A stretch of DNA of 64,000 nt, from contig VLTN01000003.1 in NCBI GenBank assembly GCA_008330645.1, forward strand, positions 806,001 to 870,000, read 5' to 3'. Made by a program: the position numbers and the translations under genes. Positions 23,501-35,500 of this stretch are shown here, piece by piece. Source of the stretch: Cafeteria roenbergensis. Lineage: Eukaryota; Sar; Bigyra; Bicosoecida; Cafeteriaceae. Below the pieces are notes generated by a model that had not been told where the DNA came from, ran no database searches, and saw only the letters and a list, made by a program, of their open reading frames with translations. The first letter of the stretch is position 1. Every line of letters begins with the position of its first letter.

Positions 23501-26500
23501 GCTGCCGAGCTCGGCTCCGGCGCCGCGGCCCTTGACCCCTCCGCCAAGGTTGACCTGCCCCTGGCCACTCCAACGTCGGACCAGGCAGAGCCGGCGCTCG
23601 TGGAAGCAGGACAGCGCCTTCCGCTGGGCTCGCGCGCCATCGCCGACGTGCTGGAGCCGCTGATGCGCTCGGTGCTGGCAGACGCGCTGGGCGCGGCCGC
23701 GGAGGAGCGCGCCGTTCGCCTGCAGGGCGTGCGGGCGGGAGGTGACGCTCGCGAGGTCCTCACCTGCCGCGCGGGCGACATTGTGGCCGTCATGGCGCGC
23801 ACCCTCCCGTTCTTGCCCCACCCGGCAGTGCACAGCCTCACTGCGCCGCTGGCAGCGGCTGTTGCCGACGCCCCCGGAGACGCGCGCGTGCTCCAGACGG
23901 TGGCGGACCTGTTCCGGCGGGCGTGGCAGGGGCTGGTGCGGAACCCCTCCGTGCTGGGCTCCCGCCTGGCTGCCTACTCCTTCTGCGTGATCCGTGACAA
24001 CATGAGCGTGCAGGGGGTCCTGCGCCGCGACGTGTTCGAGCTCATCCAGGCGCAGAAGGCGGCCAAGGCAGTCCGCGCCACCTCTTCGTCGGCCAACGCA
24101 CGCAGCATCTTCGACAGCCCCGACGTCGGCAGCGAGGCGCGGGCCACAGCGGGGGCCCTGGTGGGCGACGACGACGCGCCTGCCCCCGTGGAGCAAGGCC
24201 TTCGCGCCATCATCGCCGCAGCCGCCACCGCCCAGACAGTGGCTGCGACTGACGTGCGCCGGTTCCGCCGCTCGGACGTGGCCGCCTGGAGCGTCAAGTC
24301 TGGTGTGTCGCCGGCCCTGGCGTCGGCCTCGGCCACCCCGGGCGCGCTCACTTCCTCGGCGGCTGCTGCTGGCCGTGCCCCCTCCCACACCCGCTCGACT
24401 GTGGCTGCCTCGGCCGTCGCTGCCCGGACCGCGTTCCCCTCGGACACGCACCGCGTGCTGCCCGAGCCCAAGTATACGGGCACGGGGAGGCTGGTGTACG
24501 ACCCGGACGGGTCGCTTGCCGAGGCAGAGCGCGCGGGTGGCGGCGGTGGCAGCGCCGAGGCGTCGTCTGCGATGCTCGGCTTCTCCCTGAGCCTTGTGCT
24601 GGGAGGCCTCAGCCGGGGCGCAGTCAGCATCCACCGCGAGGCCGCAGCGGCTGGCGTCCTCTCGCGCATGGTCCCCCTGCTGCTTCGCTGCGTGGCAACT
24701 CTCCGCGCGGACGAGGCGGTCGCGACGGCGCTGCGCGCCATCGCCCAAATGTCGCCCTTGCCGCTTCCGGCCTTCCGTGAGCACGGCAAGGCGCTCTGCC
24801 GAGCCGTAATGATGGTCCTCTCCTCCTCCAGCGACGTTGGCGGGGGCAGCGGCATTGCGGGCGCAACGCGCGCAGGCGAGGGAAACTCAGGCGTCACTGT
24901 CAGGCGCGAGCGCACCAGCCTCGCTGCAGCGGCCGTTCGAGCCGCAACTGCCGTGCTTCTGCACGTGCCGACCGCGAGGCCGTCCTCCGCCCAGGTCCGC
25001 GCCATGCTCTCCGTCATCCGCCCGGACCTCACTGCTCCCAGCCGCCAAGGCGCCGCCCTTGCCCTCCTCCGCGCCGTGGTGACGCGCCGCATGGTTGCCC
25101 CCGAGGTCTACGACGCCATGGACGACGTGGCCCGCATGATGGTGCGCTCCCTGCAACCGGCCAGCCGTACCAAGGCCTCGCGCCTCTTCCTGCTGTTCCT
25201 GATGAACTACCCCCTCACCGACGCCCGCTTGCGCGCCCACCTGGCCTTCTTCTTGCGCAACCTCGACTACTCGGAGCCCCACGGCCGCTTGGCGGTGCTT
25301 GACGTGCTCACAACCGTGGCCGGCCGCTTCCCCGTGGCCGCCCTGGACCGCGAGGGCCCCGTCATGTTCGTTGCAGTGCTCACCAAGCTGGCCAGCGACT
25401 CGGACCCCCGCTGCAGGGCTGCCGCCGGCGCCATGATCAGCATGCTCCTCTCGCGGGCCTCCCTTTCCACCGCCGTCACTCTGGCCAGGATGCTGCCGCG
25501 GTGGCTGCGCGCATCGCAGCAGCCGGCTGTGAGGCAGGCAGCCGCGCAGGCCGCCGGGCTCTTCGCCGAGGCTCGCCCTGAGGCGCTGACCGCTGCGTTT
25601 GGGCCGTCTGCCTCCAAGGCCAAGTCCAAGTCCAAGGCTGCGCGGGCCGACGGCAGCGCTGCCACTGCTGCCTCCGAGGGCTCGACCGTCCTCAGCCTTT
25701 TGGTTCCCAGGCTGCTCCAGCAGATCGGGGGTGGCATGAAGCAGGCGGAGGCCGCGCAAGAGCGGTATCAGGCCACCGTGGACGCGGCAGCGGCCGCGAC
25801 GGCCAAGGCTCGCGGTGCGGGCCTGACCACCAAGCGCCACTTGGCGGCAGCGAGCGCTGCCGCAGCGCAGGCCGTTGGCGCCCTGCTGCTTGGTGGCGGC
25901 GATGCCCCTGCTGCAGCCGCGTCTGCTGCCCTGCAGGGGCTCTCCAAGGGGGCGTCCGACTCGGACAGCGAGTCGAGCTCCGACGAGGACAACGACGACG
26001 GCACCGCTCCGATGACGTCGACCCAGTTTTTCGACAGCCTATTCGACGGGCTGATGGGCAGCAACGCCTCTGGCCCCGCGGCTGCCAACGCCAGCGATGA
26101 CCCTGCGTCGGCCGCGCGAGAGCGTGCCGCTGCCCTCGCCCGTGGCGAGGTGCCGGGCGCTGCTTCCGACGTGGAAGACGAGGAGGAGGAGGAGGAGGAG
26201 GAGGAGGAGGCCAAGGAGGAAGACGGTGAGGAGGCAAGCCAGAGCAGTGAGAGCGACGCTGAGGCTGCATCCGCAGACTCGCAAAGCGAGGACGAAGAAG
26301 ACGAGGAGGAGGAAGTCGAGGAGGGCTCGCAGCCTTCCTCTGCTTCGCGCAGCGGCCCCGCCGCAGTCCTTGCGGCCGTGGCGCCTGCAGAGCGGCGTGG
26401 CAGCAACTGGAAGGAGGATTCGGACGGCTGGATCACGGTTGGGCCCGGCGGAGGCGACGTGGTGCAGATCATGGAGGAGCGCGCCAAGCTGGCGGCCGCG

Positions 26501-28276
26501 CGCCCGCGCATGCTTCCCACTGACGACGTCGAGTCCGACTCGGAAGATGGTGAGACGGGCAGCGGTGAGGGCAACGGTGCTGCTCGCGAGGACGAGGCTG
26601 CGCCATTCGGAAGGAAGGCTGCGACTGCGACCCAGGCTCGGCCCGAAGATGTGGTCAGCACGCTCGTGCGCGCGGCCGGAGAGCTGGTCTCCAAGCGCGA
26701 TGACTTGGAGGCCATCACTGTGAGCGGGGGCAGCCGCGGAGGAGGAGGCCAGGTGCTCGCTCTTCGCTCTGAGGGCGTGGTGGACGGCAAGTCCGCGGCT
26801 GCCAGGGCGTTCGAGCGGAGGCGGGATCTGGCCGCGGAGGCGTCTGAGGCCGCAGAGGAGGCCCGGCGGGAGGCGTTGGCGTCCTTGGACTGGCAGGTGC
26901 CCTATTTCGCCCTCACCACGCTCGGCAAGCTTCTGGCTGCGCTGCCTAAGCAGCTCGACGCAGTGCTCTCGGCGCCGCACGCTGGCTCGACCTATGCCGC
27001 GGAGCTGCTCGAGTGCGCCGCGGGTGCGACAGTGTTCCCGCACCAGTGGGTGCGTTCCGCGGCTGCTCGCTTCACGGCCGCCGCAGTGGCCGCTGCAACG
27101 CAGCGCTCCGCGGGCGCAGTGGCCGCCAACGCGGACACGGCCTTTGGCAAGGTGCTGTCCGAGTCCGAGCCCGTGCGGACCCTGCTGATCCGGAAGCTGT
27201 GCTCCATTCTGGCCTCCCCCACGGTCAACGAGGAGACGGCCACAACTGTGGCCACTGCTCTGGGCGTCCTCGCGCCACTGGCTCGCTCCTTCACGCCCCG
27301 TGAGGACCTGGCCGTGGCTCCCCCCCGCCTTCTCAAGGCCATGCAGCGTGACTTGGACGCGCTGAGCGCCGCAGCGGCGCCTGCAGAGACCGACTCTGCG
27401 GCCAGTGCCGCCGCATCGGCAGGCCTGCTGACTGGCGACGCCGCGACCGCTGCAGTGGTGGCCACTGCTGGCGAGGGCCCGGTGTCGGACCTCGCCAAGG
27501 AGGCCGGCGGTGACGACGACGTGTGCATGTTCGCGGTGCGCCGCGCGACCTGGTGCGCCGTCAATGGGTCCATCGCAGCGCGCAAGGCTGTCCCGGCCTT
27601 CCTCGACGTCCTGTCTGCATCGCTGCCGCCGCAGGCCGCGTTGGCCTACTTGGCGCCCATTGCCCGCGCCATCTTCTCCATCACTGCAGACCCGACGGAG
27701 CCGCTCCTGCCTCCGCCCCGCACCCGCTGGGAGACTCCGACGGACCGCGCGACCACTGTGCTGCAGCTGAACCAGGAGGCCAGCAGCATCCGCCAGGCTT
27801 GCGCCGTGCTCAGCGAGCAGCTGCAGGACAGGGTCGGGCCGTCCGCCTTCCTTCTCGCCTACAACGAGTCCCGCTCCCAGCGCGTGGCTGCCCGGCGGAA
27901 GCGGCGCCGCGAGACGGCGCTCGCCAAGGCGCTCGACCCAGCAACCGAGCAGGCTCGTCGCGCGGCCCGCGGAAACACCGCCAAGCGTCAGCGCTCTGCC
28001 AAGTTGGAGGTGCTGCGCGCTCGCGAAGGCCGCAGCAAGGCCTCCGCCGCTCCTGCCAGGGACGCGACGCGAGACATTGCAGCCGCGTTCGCAGCAGGGG
28101 CGAGCAAGCAGGCCAGGCGCGAGAAGCGCTCCGCGTCGCGCGCAGGGGGTGCGGCTGGCGGCCGCGGCGCGAAGCGCGCGCGTCCCAGCGGCGGGGGAGG
28201 CAGAAGCGGCCGGTCTTCGAGCCGCGGCCGAGGCGGCGGAGGCCGCGGCGGAGGACGCAGAGGAGGAGGCCACTGA
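13963..28276 (+). CDS. UTP20: UTP20 (DRIM), SSU processome / U3 snoRNP component
   Basis: Three exons, join(13963-14112, 14318-14617, 14828-28276), give about 4632 residues. UTP20 is a nucleolar HEAT-repeat scaffold for 18S rRNA maturation. The N-terminus NRFRYQGFAERVAAIDVDI matches the family start. Later FYPEV-type text (LTGVLARDLREELYPEVPRL), then RRFAAESFALLLRRL align with the human protein, and the tail ARRKRRRETALAKALDP with TAKRQRSAKLEVLRAREG matches the basic UTP20 C-terminus. Introns 1 (GTGCGC...CGCAG, 205 bp) and 2 (GTGAGA...CGCAG, 210 bp) are phase 0; the second has no stop, so naive ORF calling retains it. Human UTP20 is about 2785 residues; the excess is low-complexity insertion, including acidic tracts near 15840, 17560-17690, 22370-22500 and 26170-26330, Ser and Ala runs. 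A final Arg/Gly-rich tail (28180-28270) is RNA-binding-like. Confidence 0.93.
17489..17524 (+). repeat. AGC-type trinucleotide repeat in UTP20
   Basis: Twelve Ser codons, AGC with one AGT interruption, in a disordered insert next to an Asp-rich tract. The interruption suggests an older or more stable tract than those in the acinus gene. Confidence 0.9.
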
Positions 28277-28521
28277 GCTGGAGAGCGCAGATTGGCGAGA
28301 TGCCCTGGTGTGTCTCGTGTGTCTTTGAGTGTCATGGCGTGCCTGCTGCGCCTAACCGTCCCCACCTTCAGAGTTGTGGCCCCGGCCGAGGCCCTTCGGT
28401 GCCTTGGCGCCTAGTTGCGCCCGCCGCTCACCTTGCTGACGCTGTCCGGCAGAGGCGAGCGGAAAGCGGCCCGGCCCGCCGCCCCTGTGTGCCACTCAGC
28501 CGCCACGCACGGCCAGCCGGT

Positions 28522-30020
28522 ATGCCCGCGACGCGCGTGGCCCCGGCGGTTGCGCTGCTCTCGCTTTGCGCTGTAGGAGGGCTCCTGTCGCGCGAGGTGG
28601 GCCCAACGGGAATCGTCAGTGCTCCCCCGTCCGCTGGCACGTTTCACTCGCCCCGAGCGTGGGGCCCGACCACTGCCGACCCCGACTTGCTGGAGTTCGA
28701 AGTGCCTGTGAGTGGCGCGCGTGCTGCGCTGCCTTGCATGGCGCCAGCGATGCCTCGCAGTGCCGCGCTCCAGATTGAATAGAGCGCCCCGCTTTTCTTC
28801 TCTTTCAGCCCCGAGCGCCCCGCCCTCCCCGCAAGGCATCGGCCCGGTCATGCGCAGGAGCTGGAGTTCGCCATTGTGTCCGACCTTGACCACAAGTCCC
28901 ACTATTGCGGCATCTTCCCAACGACAAGGATGGCTGGCGACGTGACGCCGAGCGCACCTCAGTCGCCACCCTGCGACGGGGTCCCGCTCGACCAGCACTG
29001 GTGGATCGCTTTCTTGCGCCGGGGAGTGCTTCGTGTCGTGCAGGGGGCCATGGGAACGGAGGGGCGAGCCAGGTACCCCACCTACGATGTGGACTTCTTG
29101 GAAACCCGCGTTCTGCAGACGCAGTCTGCGACGCGAGGCAGGTCGATGGAGCTGTCGGAGCTTGTCAGGTTCCGGCACCTTGTGCTCGCCGTGTGTGACA
29201 TTACCGGGCTGGTGTGGAAGGTGCAAGTGTCCGACGGCTCGGTGCTGCAGCGACACGCCATCGCAGGCGGCAACGGCGACGTGTCGCGGCCGGGGAAGCT
29301 CGAGTGGGCGACGCGCAAGGACGGGCGCCTTGTCATGGGGTCTGTAGGCAATCGTCAAATGGACACGCGCACTGGCGCGTTTCTGGACCGGCACTCGGAG
29401 TGGGTAAAGGTCCTGTCGCAAGGAGGCACCATCGAGAACTCGGACTGGGGGCCCGTCTTTGCAGCTCTGCGCACGGCAGCGGGGGTGAGGGGGGACGGCT
29501 ACCTCTGGCACGAGGCCATCGAGTGGGACGCACTCTCGCGACGCTGGATCGTCCTCCCGAGAAAGCGCGGATTCGTGACGCCGTTCGAGCCGACCAGGGA
29601 CGAGTCCATGGGAACAAACGTCCTCCTAGTTGCAGACGAGGACTTCCGCCACATCAACGTGTCGTCTGTGGGCCCGCTGGAGCCGGAGTGGGGCTTCAGC
29701 TCTGTCAGGAGGGTGCCTGGCATGAGGGACGTGTTCGCTGCACTCAAGTGCCGCGAAGTCGACGGCGAAATGCAAACGGTGCGACTGCTGCCAAGCTGCT
29801 TGCCTAGCTGTGGCCCTCGCCTGGGGAGGAGGTCGCCACGCGCCCAGCCACAGCCTTGCCTGCTTCTTGAATTCCCCAATGTTGCTGCCGCCCTCCTCCG
29901 CAGCGGCTCACGGTGTTTACTCTGGACGGACATTTTCTTCTCAAAAACGGGCCTTGGTTGGACCTGGGCAACGTCAAGTACGAGGGCTTGGAGTTCCTTG
30001 GCTTCCATCCGCTCGTCTAG
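28522..30020 (+). CDS. CANT1: CANT1-like calcium-activated nucleotidase (apyrase)
   Basis: Three exons, join(28522-28707, 28858-29778, 29904-30020), give about 407 residues (human CANT1: 401). CANT1 enzymes are Ca-dependent five-bladed beta-propellers that hydrolyse UDP/GDP in the ER/Golgi lumen or outside the cell. The first about 20 residues (VAPAVALLSLCAVGGLL) form a signal peptide or signal anchor. Family blocks: AIVSDLDH, GRSMELSELVRF, TGLVWKVQVSDG, LEWATRKDGRLVMG, EWVKVLSQGGTIE, WDALSRRWIVLPRK, GFSSVRRVPG and, across intron 2, LTVFTLDGHFLLKNG then GNVKYEGLEFLGFHP. Intron 1 acceptor: 28858 (GCGCAG) keeps frame and fits the local GCAG rule; CAG at 28808 has a better pyrimidine tract but is out of frame, and an AG at 28815 is in frame but atypical. 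Confidence 0.9.
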
Positions 30021-31384
30021 CAGCCACGAGCGAGGGTGTGACCTGCCTGTTCCGTGCGATGTGGCAAATTCGAGCCCAACTCCCTGGCCTGACAGCACCC
30101 CGCCAGCGGGCTGCCATCGCAGCTGTCACGCGCCGACCGCAAGTGCCGAGGCCGCCTCGGCTCGCTGAGCGCCTCCGCGGCTTGCGCGGAAACCCAAACG
30201 CCAGCAACTGCCATGTCGTGATAATTCACACTTGTAACAACACTTTGGCAACTGCCACTTCAATAAGAACAACAAATGTCGACGAGCGACACAGTGCCTG
30301 CGGTCCGCTACGCAACGCTATGCGACGGTGGGGCTGCGGTGCCGTTTATGGCGTTTGTTTTTAATCCTGTGGGGTTTGTCAGACATTCTCAGGACTTGAA
30401 AAGCGCGCAACGCTCGCATTCACAGTTGCCGCATCAATAGCCGCACAGCGAGGCTCCCGAGGGATGCGGCTGCGGAGAGACGTTCATGCAACATGTGCGC
30501 GGCGTCTGGCTGCCCACGAGGCTAGTGCCTGTGTGCCACGCTTTTTTCGGCGTGCGACGGACAAGGCCATTGAAGTGTTGCCAAAAAGGTTGCTGACACT
30601 GTGAGGGCTTTTCTCCGTCGAATTGATCTTCGAGCCTCTGCCTTGGCTCGCCAGCCTCGTTGCCCAGAGTCTCCTCCCAACGACATCGCCATTTGGTCCT
30701 GCCCCGTCGGACCTGTGCTCGATTTGGACATTCCTTGGAGCGATACAAAACCACGAGCTGTTGTGTGATTTCACGCGCTGACGAGAGACGCCAAGCTTCG
30801 GCCCCCGTGGGTGCACTACGCTGCAGAGGGAAGCTCTTCGGCGAAAGCAGCTCGACGAAGACGTTCCGGATCAGAGGCGCAAAGCTTGCCATAGCGTCGC
30901 GCTACACGGCCGTGGGGGCGAGCTCCATCGCAACTCCACACTCTCCAAGCTGGGGGCATGCCCGACGTCGAGAAAAAGCAAGGCGTGCTCGAGCGGCTAG
31001 CGAGACAGTTGCTCTAGGAATCGTCAGCAGCGGGAGCTGGCGCATGGCGTCGCAAGGCACCACCAGTTCGCGTATCCTACCAGGGTCCCCGCGCCGCATG
31101 GGCTCGGTGGGGCACCCGTCCACGGTCAGGCACGCTGTGCAACTCCAACGGAGCGTGCAGAGGTGTGCTGCTTCGCGCTCTCCCGTGCTTCTCCATTTTG
31201 CCACACTCCCCGGGGGCACAGGCGCAGCCGCGTTCGGAGAGGCTGCAGAGCTCGGGCCAGAGTGGCCCAGAACGAGCGCACAGCAACAGCGGCTTCCCCG
31301 TTCCCCTGAGTGGACCAGGCGCTCGTGCTCGCTCCCGGCGGCGTCGTGGGCAAGTGCCGCCCGGGCGGGACGCGCTGCTGGCCC
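30021..31384. other. Largest gene-free gap (1.36 kb), locally AT-richer
   Basis: Between the CANT1-like stop and the RABL3-like start. Base composition falls visibly relative to the rest, most clearly at 30200-30420 and 30530-30800. Open frames exist on both strands (for example 30434-30892 minus, 152 codons; 30660-31481 plus) but none contains a recognisable family block or a good start context. No tRNA, spliceosomal RNA or rRNA match was seen. It may hold a long 3' UTR, a regulatory region or an unrecognised RNA. Confidence 0.5.
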
Positions 31385-32277
31385 ATGGCGAGTCCAGAAG
31401 GCAAGAGTGGGACGCGGCGAATTCGGCTGCTCGTGCTGGGGGACCGCGGCGTGGGCAAGTCAACCCTGCTGCGTTTGCTGACGAGCGGGACCGTCGGCGA
31501 GGGAGGCGTCGGGGTTTCCGAGCTTGCAGGCGACGGGACCGTGGTGCGCATCTACGTGGGAGAGTTGCAAATTGGGGAGCACCACGTGGTGGTTGAGTTT
31601 ATTGAGCCGGCAGACGACGACTTTTCCGTCGCATCCGGCCTGTACTCTCAAGCGGACGGTGAGTTTGTTGGCGCCCTCGCGACAGCGCTGAGTCTCGAGG
31701 GCAGCGTGCATGCTGTCAGGCTCGTGAGCGTGTGAGCGGACCGGCCCGCGCTGCTTCCCGTTGCGCAGGGGTCCTCTTGGTGTACGACGCCACGCGGGTT
31801 TCTACGCTGCGGTCGCTGTGGAACTACTGGATCAGCGGGGTGGGACACGTTTTCTTGGAGGCGGAGGCGGGGGGGGAAGGTGGCGATGCGGCTGGGGATG
31901 TGGCCATCGCAGCCGACCTGCGCGCGGTCGGGCAGCGCGAGGCCAGCGCGATGCTCGACTGCCCGGTGCTCTACGTGCGTTGCAAGGTCGACCAGCTGGA
32001 GTCTGTGCCGAAAAGCCCAACCGGCGACGGCGCGGACGGGTGCAGCCACGCGCTGTCCGAGGAGGAGAGGGTCATTGAGAGCCATCTGATGAACGCCGCC
32101 GCCGCGATGGGCATGGCAGATGTGATTCGCTTCGGAGAGTTTGTTTTGCAGGTCCTTGGGGGGCGTGCCGCCGCCGCGTCGGAGCCAGCGGCGGCCGCGC
32201 ATCCGGGTCTGCGGTCACTGGCCGGCACGCCGGTGTCTCACTTGCGCCGGCGCGCTGCCACTGCCGGCAGCGAGTGA
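31385..32277 (+). CDS. Rab-like small GTPase-fold protein, RABL3-like
   Basis: Two exons, join(31385-31658, 31769-32277), give 260 residues. P-loop VLGDRGVGKS (residues about 17-26) is a standard G1 motif. The intron (GTGAGT...CGCAG, 110 bp, phase 1) joins to VLLVYDATR, the usual strand after switch II. CPVLYVRCKVDQL corresponds to the TKLDQ form of the guanine-specificity motif in RABL3. The WDxxG switch-II motif is absent: the position reads VVEFIEPADDD, and the switch-II helix is shortened. Acidic/Ala inserts follow. RABL3 proteins lack C-terminal prenylation cysteines, and none is present here. Seen: P-loop and G4. Inferred: nucleotide binding with doubtful hydrolysis. Another atypical Rab/Ran-like family is possible. 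Confidence 0.6.
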
Positions 32278-32442
32278 CGAAGCTGGCGGCTGGGCGAGCC
32301 AGTCCTCTTCGCCGCTTGGCTGTGTGCCCGCATGTGCGTGCCAACGGGAGCGTGCGTGTCATGGGCGCAGCCCCGCGAGCGCTGCGCCGATCGCAGGACG
32401 AGACACCGCCCAGGGCGCGCCATTTGCCCCCACGTACCTCTG

Positions 32443-32458
32443 CCCCCCCCCCCCCCCC
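32443..32458 (+). repeat. C16 homopolymer in the RABL3-like / kinesin 3' gap
   Basis: Sixteen consecutive C residues in the 297-bp space between convergent stop codons (32278-32574). It lies outside any coding region. Length is unreliable in most sequencing. Confidence 0.9.
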
Positions 32459-32574
32459 TTCCTCTCCGACCGTCGTCATCATCAGCCCCACCCTGACACA
32501 CTATATCATCACCCCAGCGCAGCACAGCGGTCAATGAAGGCCCCGATCTCTCCTCTCCTCAAGCTAGCGCGCCC

Positions 32575-35500
32575 TCACACGCCCAGCATTCCGAGGGCGT
32601 TGTCGTCCTCGCCGCTGCCGGGCCAGTCCTGGTCGCCCTGCGGAGCCCGCCCTGTAAACTGCGGTCCGGGGTCGGCAGCAGCGTCGTCATCGCCGTACGT
32701 GGCTGGGTCCGTGCCCAGCCCCGCAGGAGGAACACCTGGCTTGGGGCCCAGAGGGGGCGAGGCGGGGCCGCATCGCCTGCTCGCCGTCCCGCGGGAGGCT
32801 GCCCTGCGCTTGCCGCTGCCAGCGCGGACAGCGGGGCCAGCGCCGTATGAGGAGCCGAACCGATTCGCTAGCAGAGAGTTCACAGTCGTGCGGCCGGTGG
32901 CGCGCGAGCCCGGCCTGGCAGCTCCTCCTCCGGGCAGAGAGCCGAGCCCGCCGGCCTCGGCCTGCCCTGTGCCCGTCGGCAGGGGCGCCAAAATTCCAGC
33001 TGTCAACGGCACGTCGCTGCCGGGGCCGCTTGGCGGGCGCTTCCTGTCAGGGAGCTGCTGGTCCTTGGTGAATGAGACCACTGCGAAGTCCCTGTCCCCC
33101 AGGGTGTGCCACTTGCGGTCGCCGCTGTCGTAGAGCACGAGGTGCATTCCCCGTGCGGCGTCAAACGCCGTCACGGTGCCCTCCTCCTCCGCTCCCAGGC
33201 GAGCGCTGCGAAGCCTGACACGGCAGCCAACGTCTCGGGCGTCGAATCGGAATTTCGGCGCATCGGTGCCCGCCGCGGCGGCGCCTTTTTTCCCACGCCC
33301 ACCAGCTGCTCCGATCTTGCCCCTGTCGGCGCTGCCGCCGTCAGCAACAGCCCCCGCTTGCGCCTCCCCGGACGCGTCGTCCTCGAACGCGTCGTCCTCG
33401 TCGCCGTAGTCGCCGAAACTGTCGTCGCTGTACGCCTGGCTGCTGGCCGGCGAAACTTGCGGCCCCGGTTCGGAAGCCGGGGGGCCGGCTGGACCGGGGG
33501 CTTGCGGCGCTGCGCTGGGGTCCGGGGCCGTCACAGACAGACTGGCAGCGGCGCGTTCCGCTTCATCCGCAGCAGCCTCGGCGATGGCCACGTTGCGGAG
33601 AATTGTGGCCGCGTCCGGCGAAGCCGCTGCAGCGGGCCCGCTCACGGGAGAGTGAGCGCGGGACGCTCTATGGCGCTCCGCAGCTCGAAGCGGGGACGGC
33701 GATCGACCGAGCCCGCTCGCCGAGGGGAGCGAGAGGCCGGCGGGCTGGGGCAGGTCCTTCTCGTCGGGCGAGCGCGGGTTGGCCAGGCCGCCGGGCGCGG
33801 GCTTGGCCGGTGACCCCATCGGAGAAGCGGGCCGGGACCTCGGCTGCGTTCGCTTGCGCTGGCCTGCGGCACGGGGGGCGGGAGAGCCGGCTGCCGCAGG
33901 TGACGGGGCCGCTGCACGGGCGCGCGGGTGCCTGTTCCTGCGCTTGCGAGCGTGGGACGAGCTTGCGTCCGAGCCGTGCAGGCTGGGCTCCGCGCCGTAC
34001 GACGCGGCGGCGCCTGCCGTTGTCGTGCTGGTGGGCAGCCGAGGGCGGGGAAGGCCCTGCCGGCCCGCCAGCTGCGTGCCGAGGCTGATGCCGAAGAGAC
34101 TCTCCGTCGACAGGTCAACGCCAACTCCGCTGCCGCCGCCAATGCTGCCACCGCTGCCGAGCGCCGGCGTCACGGCGAGCATGCCTTCTGCAGCAGAAGG
34201 CCCCCCCCGCCCGCCGACCGTCGCGCCGGCGCTCCCTGGCCCGCCGCGGCGAGCGGCCCTGCCACCGGCACCGCCAGCACGAGCGCTGTCGCCCAGAGGG
34301 GGGAGCAGGCCGCGAGCTGGCGAGCCGCCGGAAGGAGGAAGCCTCCGCGAAGCTGCCGCCGCGCCCCCTCGAAGGGCGGCCGCACCGGCACCACGCTCCC
34401 TCCGGCCAAAGTCCGACGAGGCCAAGCCCGAGGACCCTTCGCCCCGCCCGTCGCGGAGCCTGGTCGAGCCCTCCGCGCTGTGCGGGGGCACTGCTCCAGC
34501 TTGGCTCGCGCCCGACCGGCGAGGGGTGCTCCCCCCGCCGCTGCGCCGCCCGCCGGCCATGACGCCCTCAGCGACTGCGCGGCGCACCATCGCTCTGCCC
34601 TGGGGCACCGCCTGCAGGAAGGACCTGAGCCGCTCGTTCTCGTGCACCAGCCGCTCGTTCTCGGCCTGGAGCGCCAGCATTCTGCGGGCACTCAAGCGCG
34701 CGCCGTGTTCGCACAGCGTGGCCGTTGGGGGCGAGCGGGGGGGAAGCGGCGCCTTGCGCGGTGAGGCGTGCCACCGCAGAGCCGACAGGTGGGCTTTGGG
34801 GGCCAACCCCACGCACGGCCGCGGCCAACGCCGCTGCCCGAGGTCACTCGCCTCATCAGGCACGGGCGCTGGCAGAAGCAGACGCGTGCAGCGCGCTGGC
34901 GGCGGCAGCTCGCGCTCACCGCTTGCTTCGGACGTCTCTGAGCTTGGCCTTGAGGCGCGCCACCTCCTTCAGCGCCTGGGCAAGCCGCTGCGCGTCGTCC
35001 AGGATCTCGTTGGCCTTGACCTTGGTCATCACGCGGCGAGCTCTGCGACAAGGGGAGATACAAACGCGGCGGCAGACGCGAGCGGCCAGCGCGTTCGAGG
35101 GCAGGGCGTCGGGCGGGGGCGGCTGCGTGTCCGGTGACGCAAGGCCGCACGGGCGAGCAGGGCCGAAGCGAGCGATAGCGAGCGAACACGGAGCCGCCAT
35201 GGCAGGGGCAGGCGCCCGGACTTGCGCCCGTCGCATCCAGACTCACCGGTCGGCGAAGAGGAGCGTGGAGGTGGATTCGTCGGCACACGCCGCCGTGGGG
35301 TTGAGCGTGGCCACCACCGCCGTCCGGCAGTTGCCCCCGACAGAGTCCTGCAGCAGGCGGGTCAGTTTCGAGTCTCGGTAGGGCACGTGCGTGCGGCCTG
35401 GCGTCGTGAGCGCGGCCACAACATTGCCAAGGGCTGAGAGGCTGCGGTTGATGGACGTCATCTCGCGAACGCGGGTAGAGCCGCGCTTGGCACTGGCAGC

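Noticed and set aside
28708-28808. CANT1 intron 1 ending at the strong pyrimidine-tract CAG (28808)
   Set aside because: It puts the conserved AIVSDLDH block out of frame with every usable donor of exon 1.
30434-30892. A 152-codon minus-strand frame in the AT-richer gap
   Set aside because: It has no recognisable domain, no splice support and an unremarkable start. Its length is compatible with chance.
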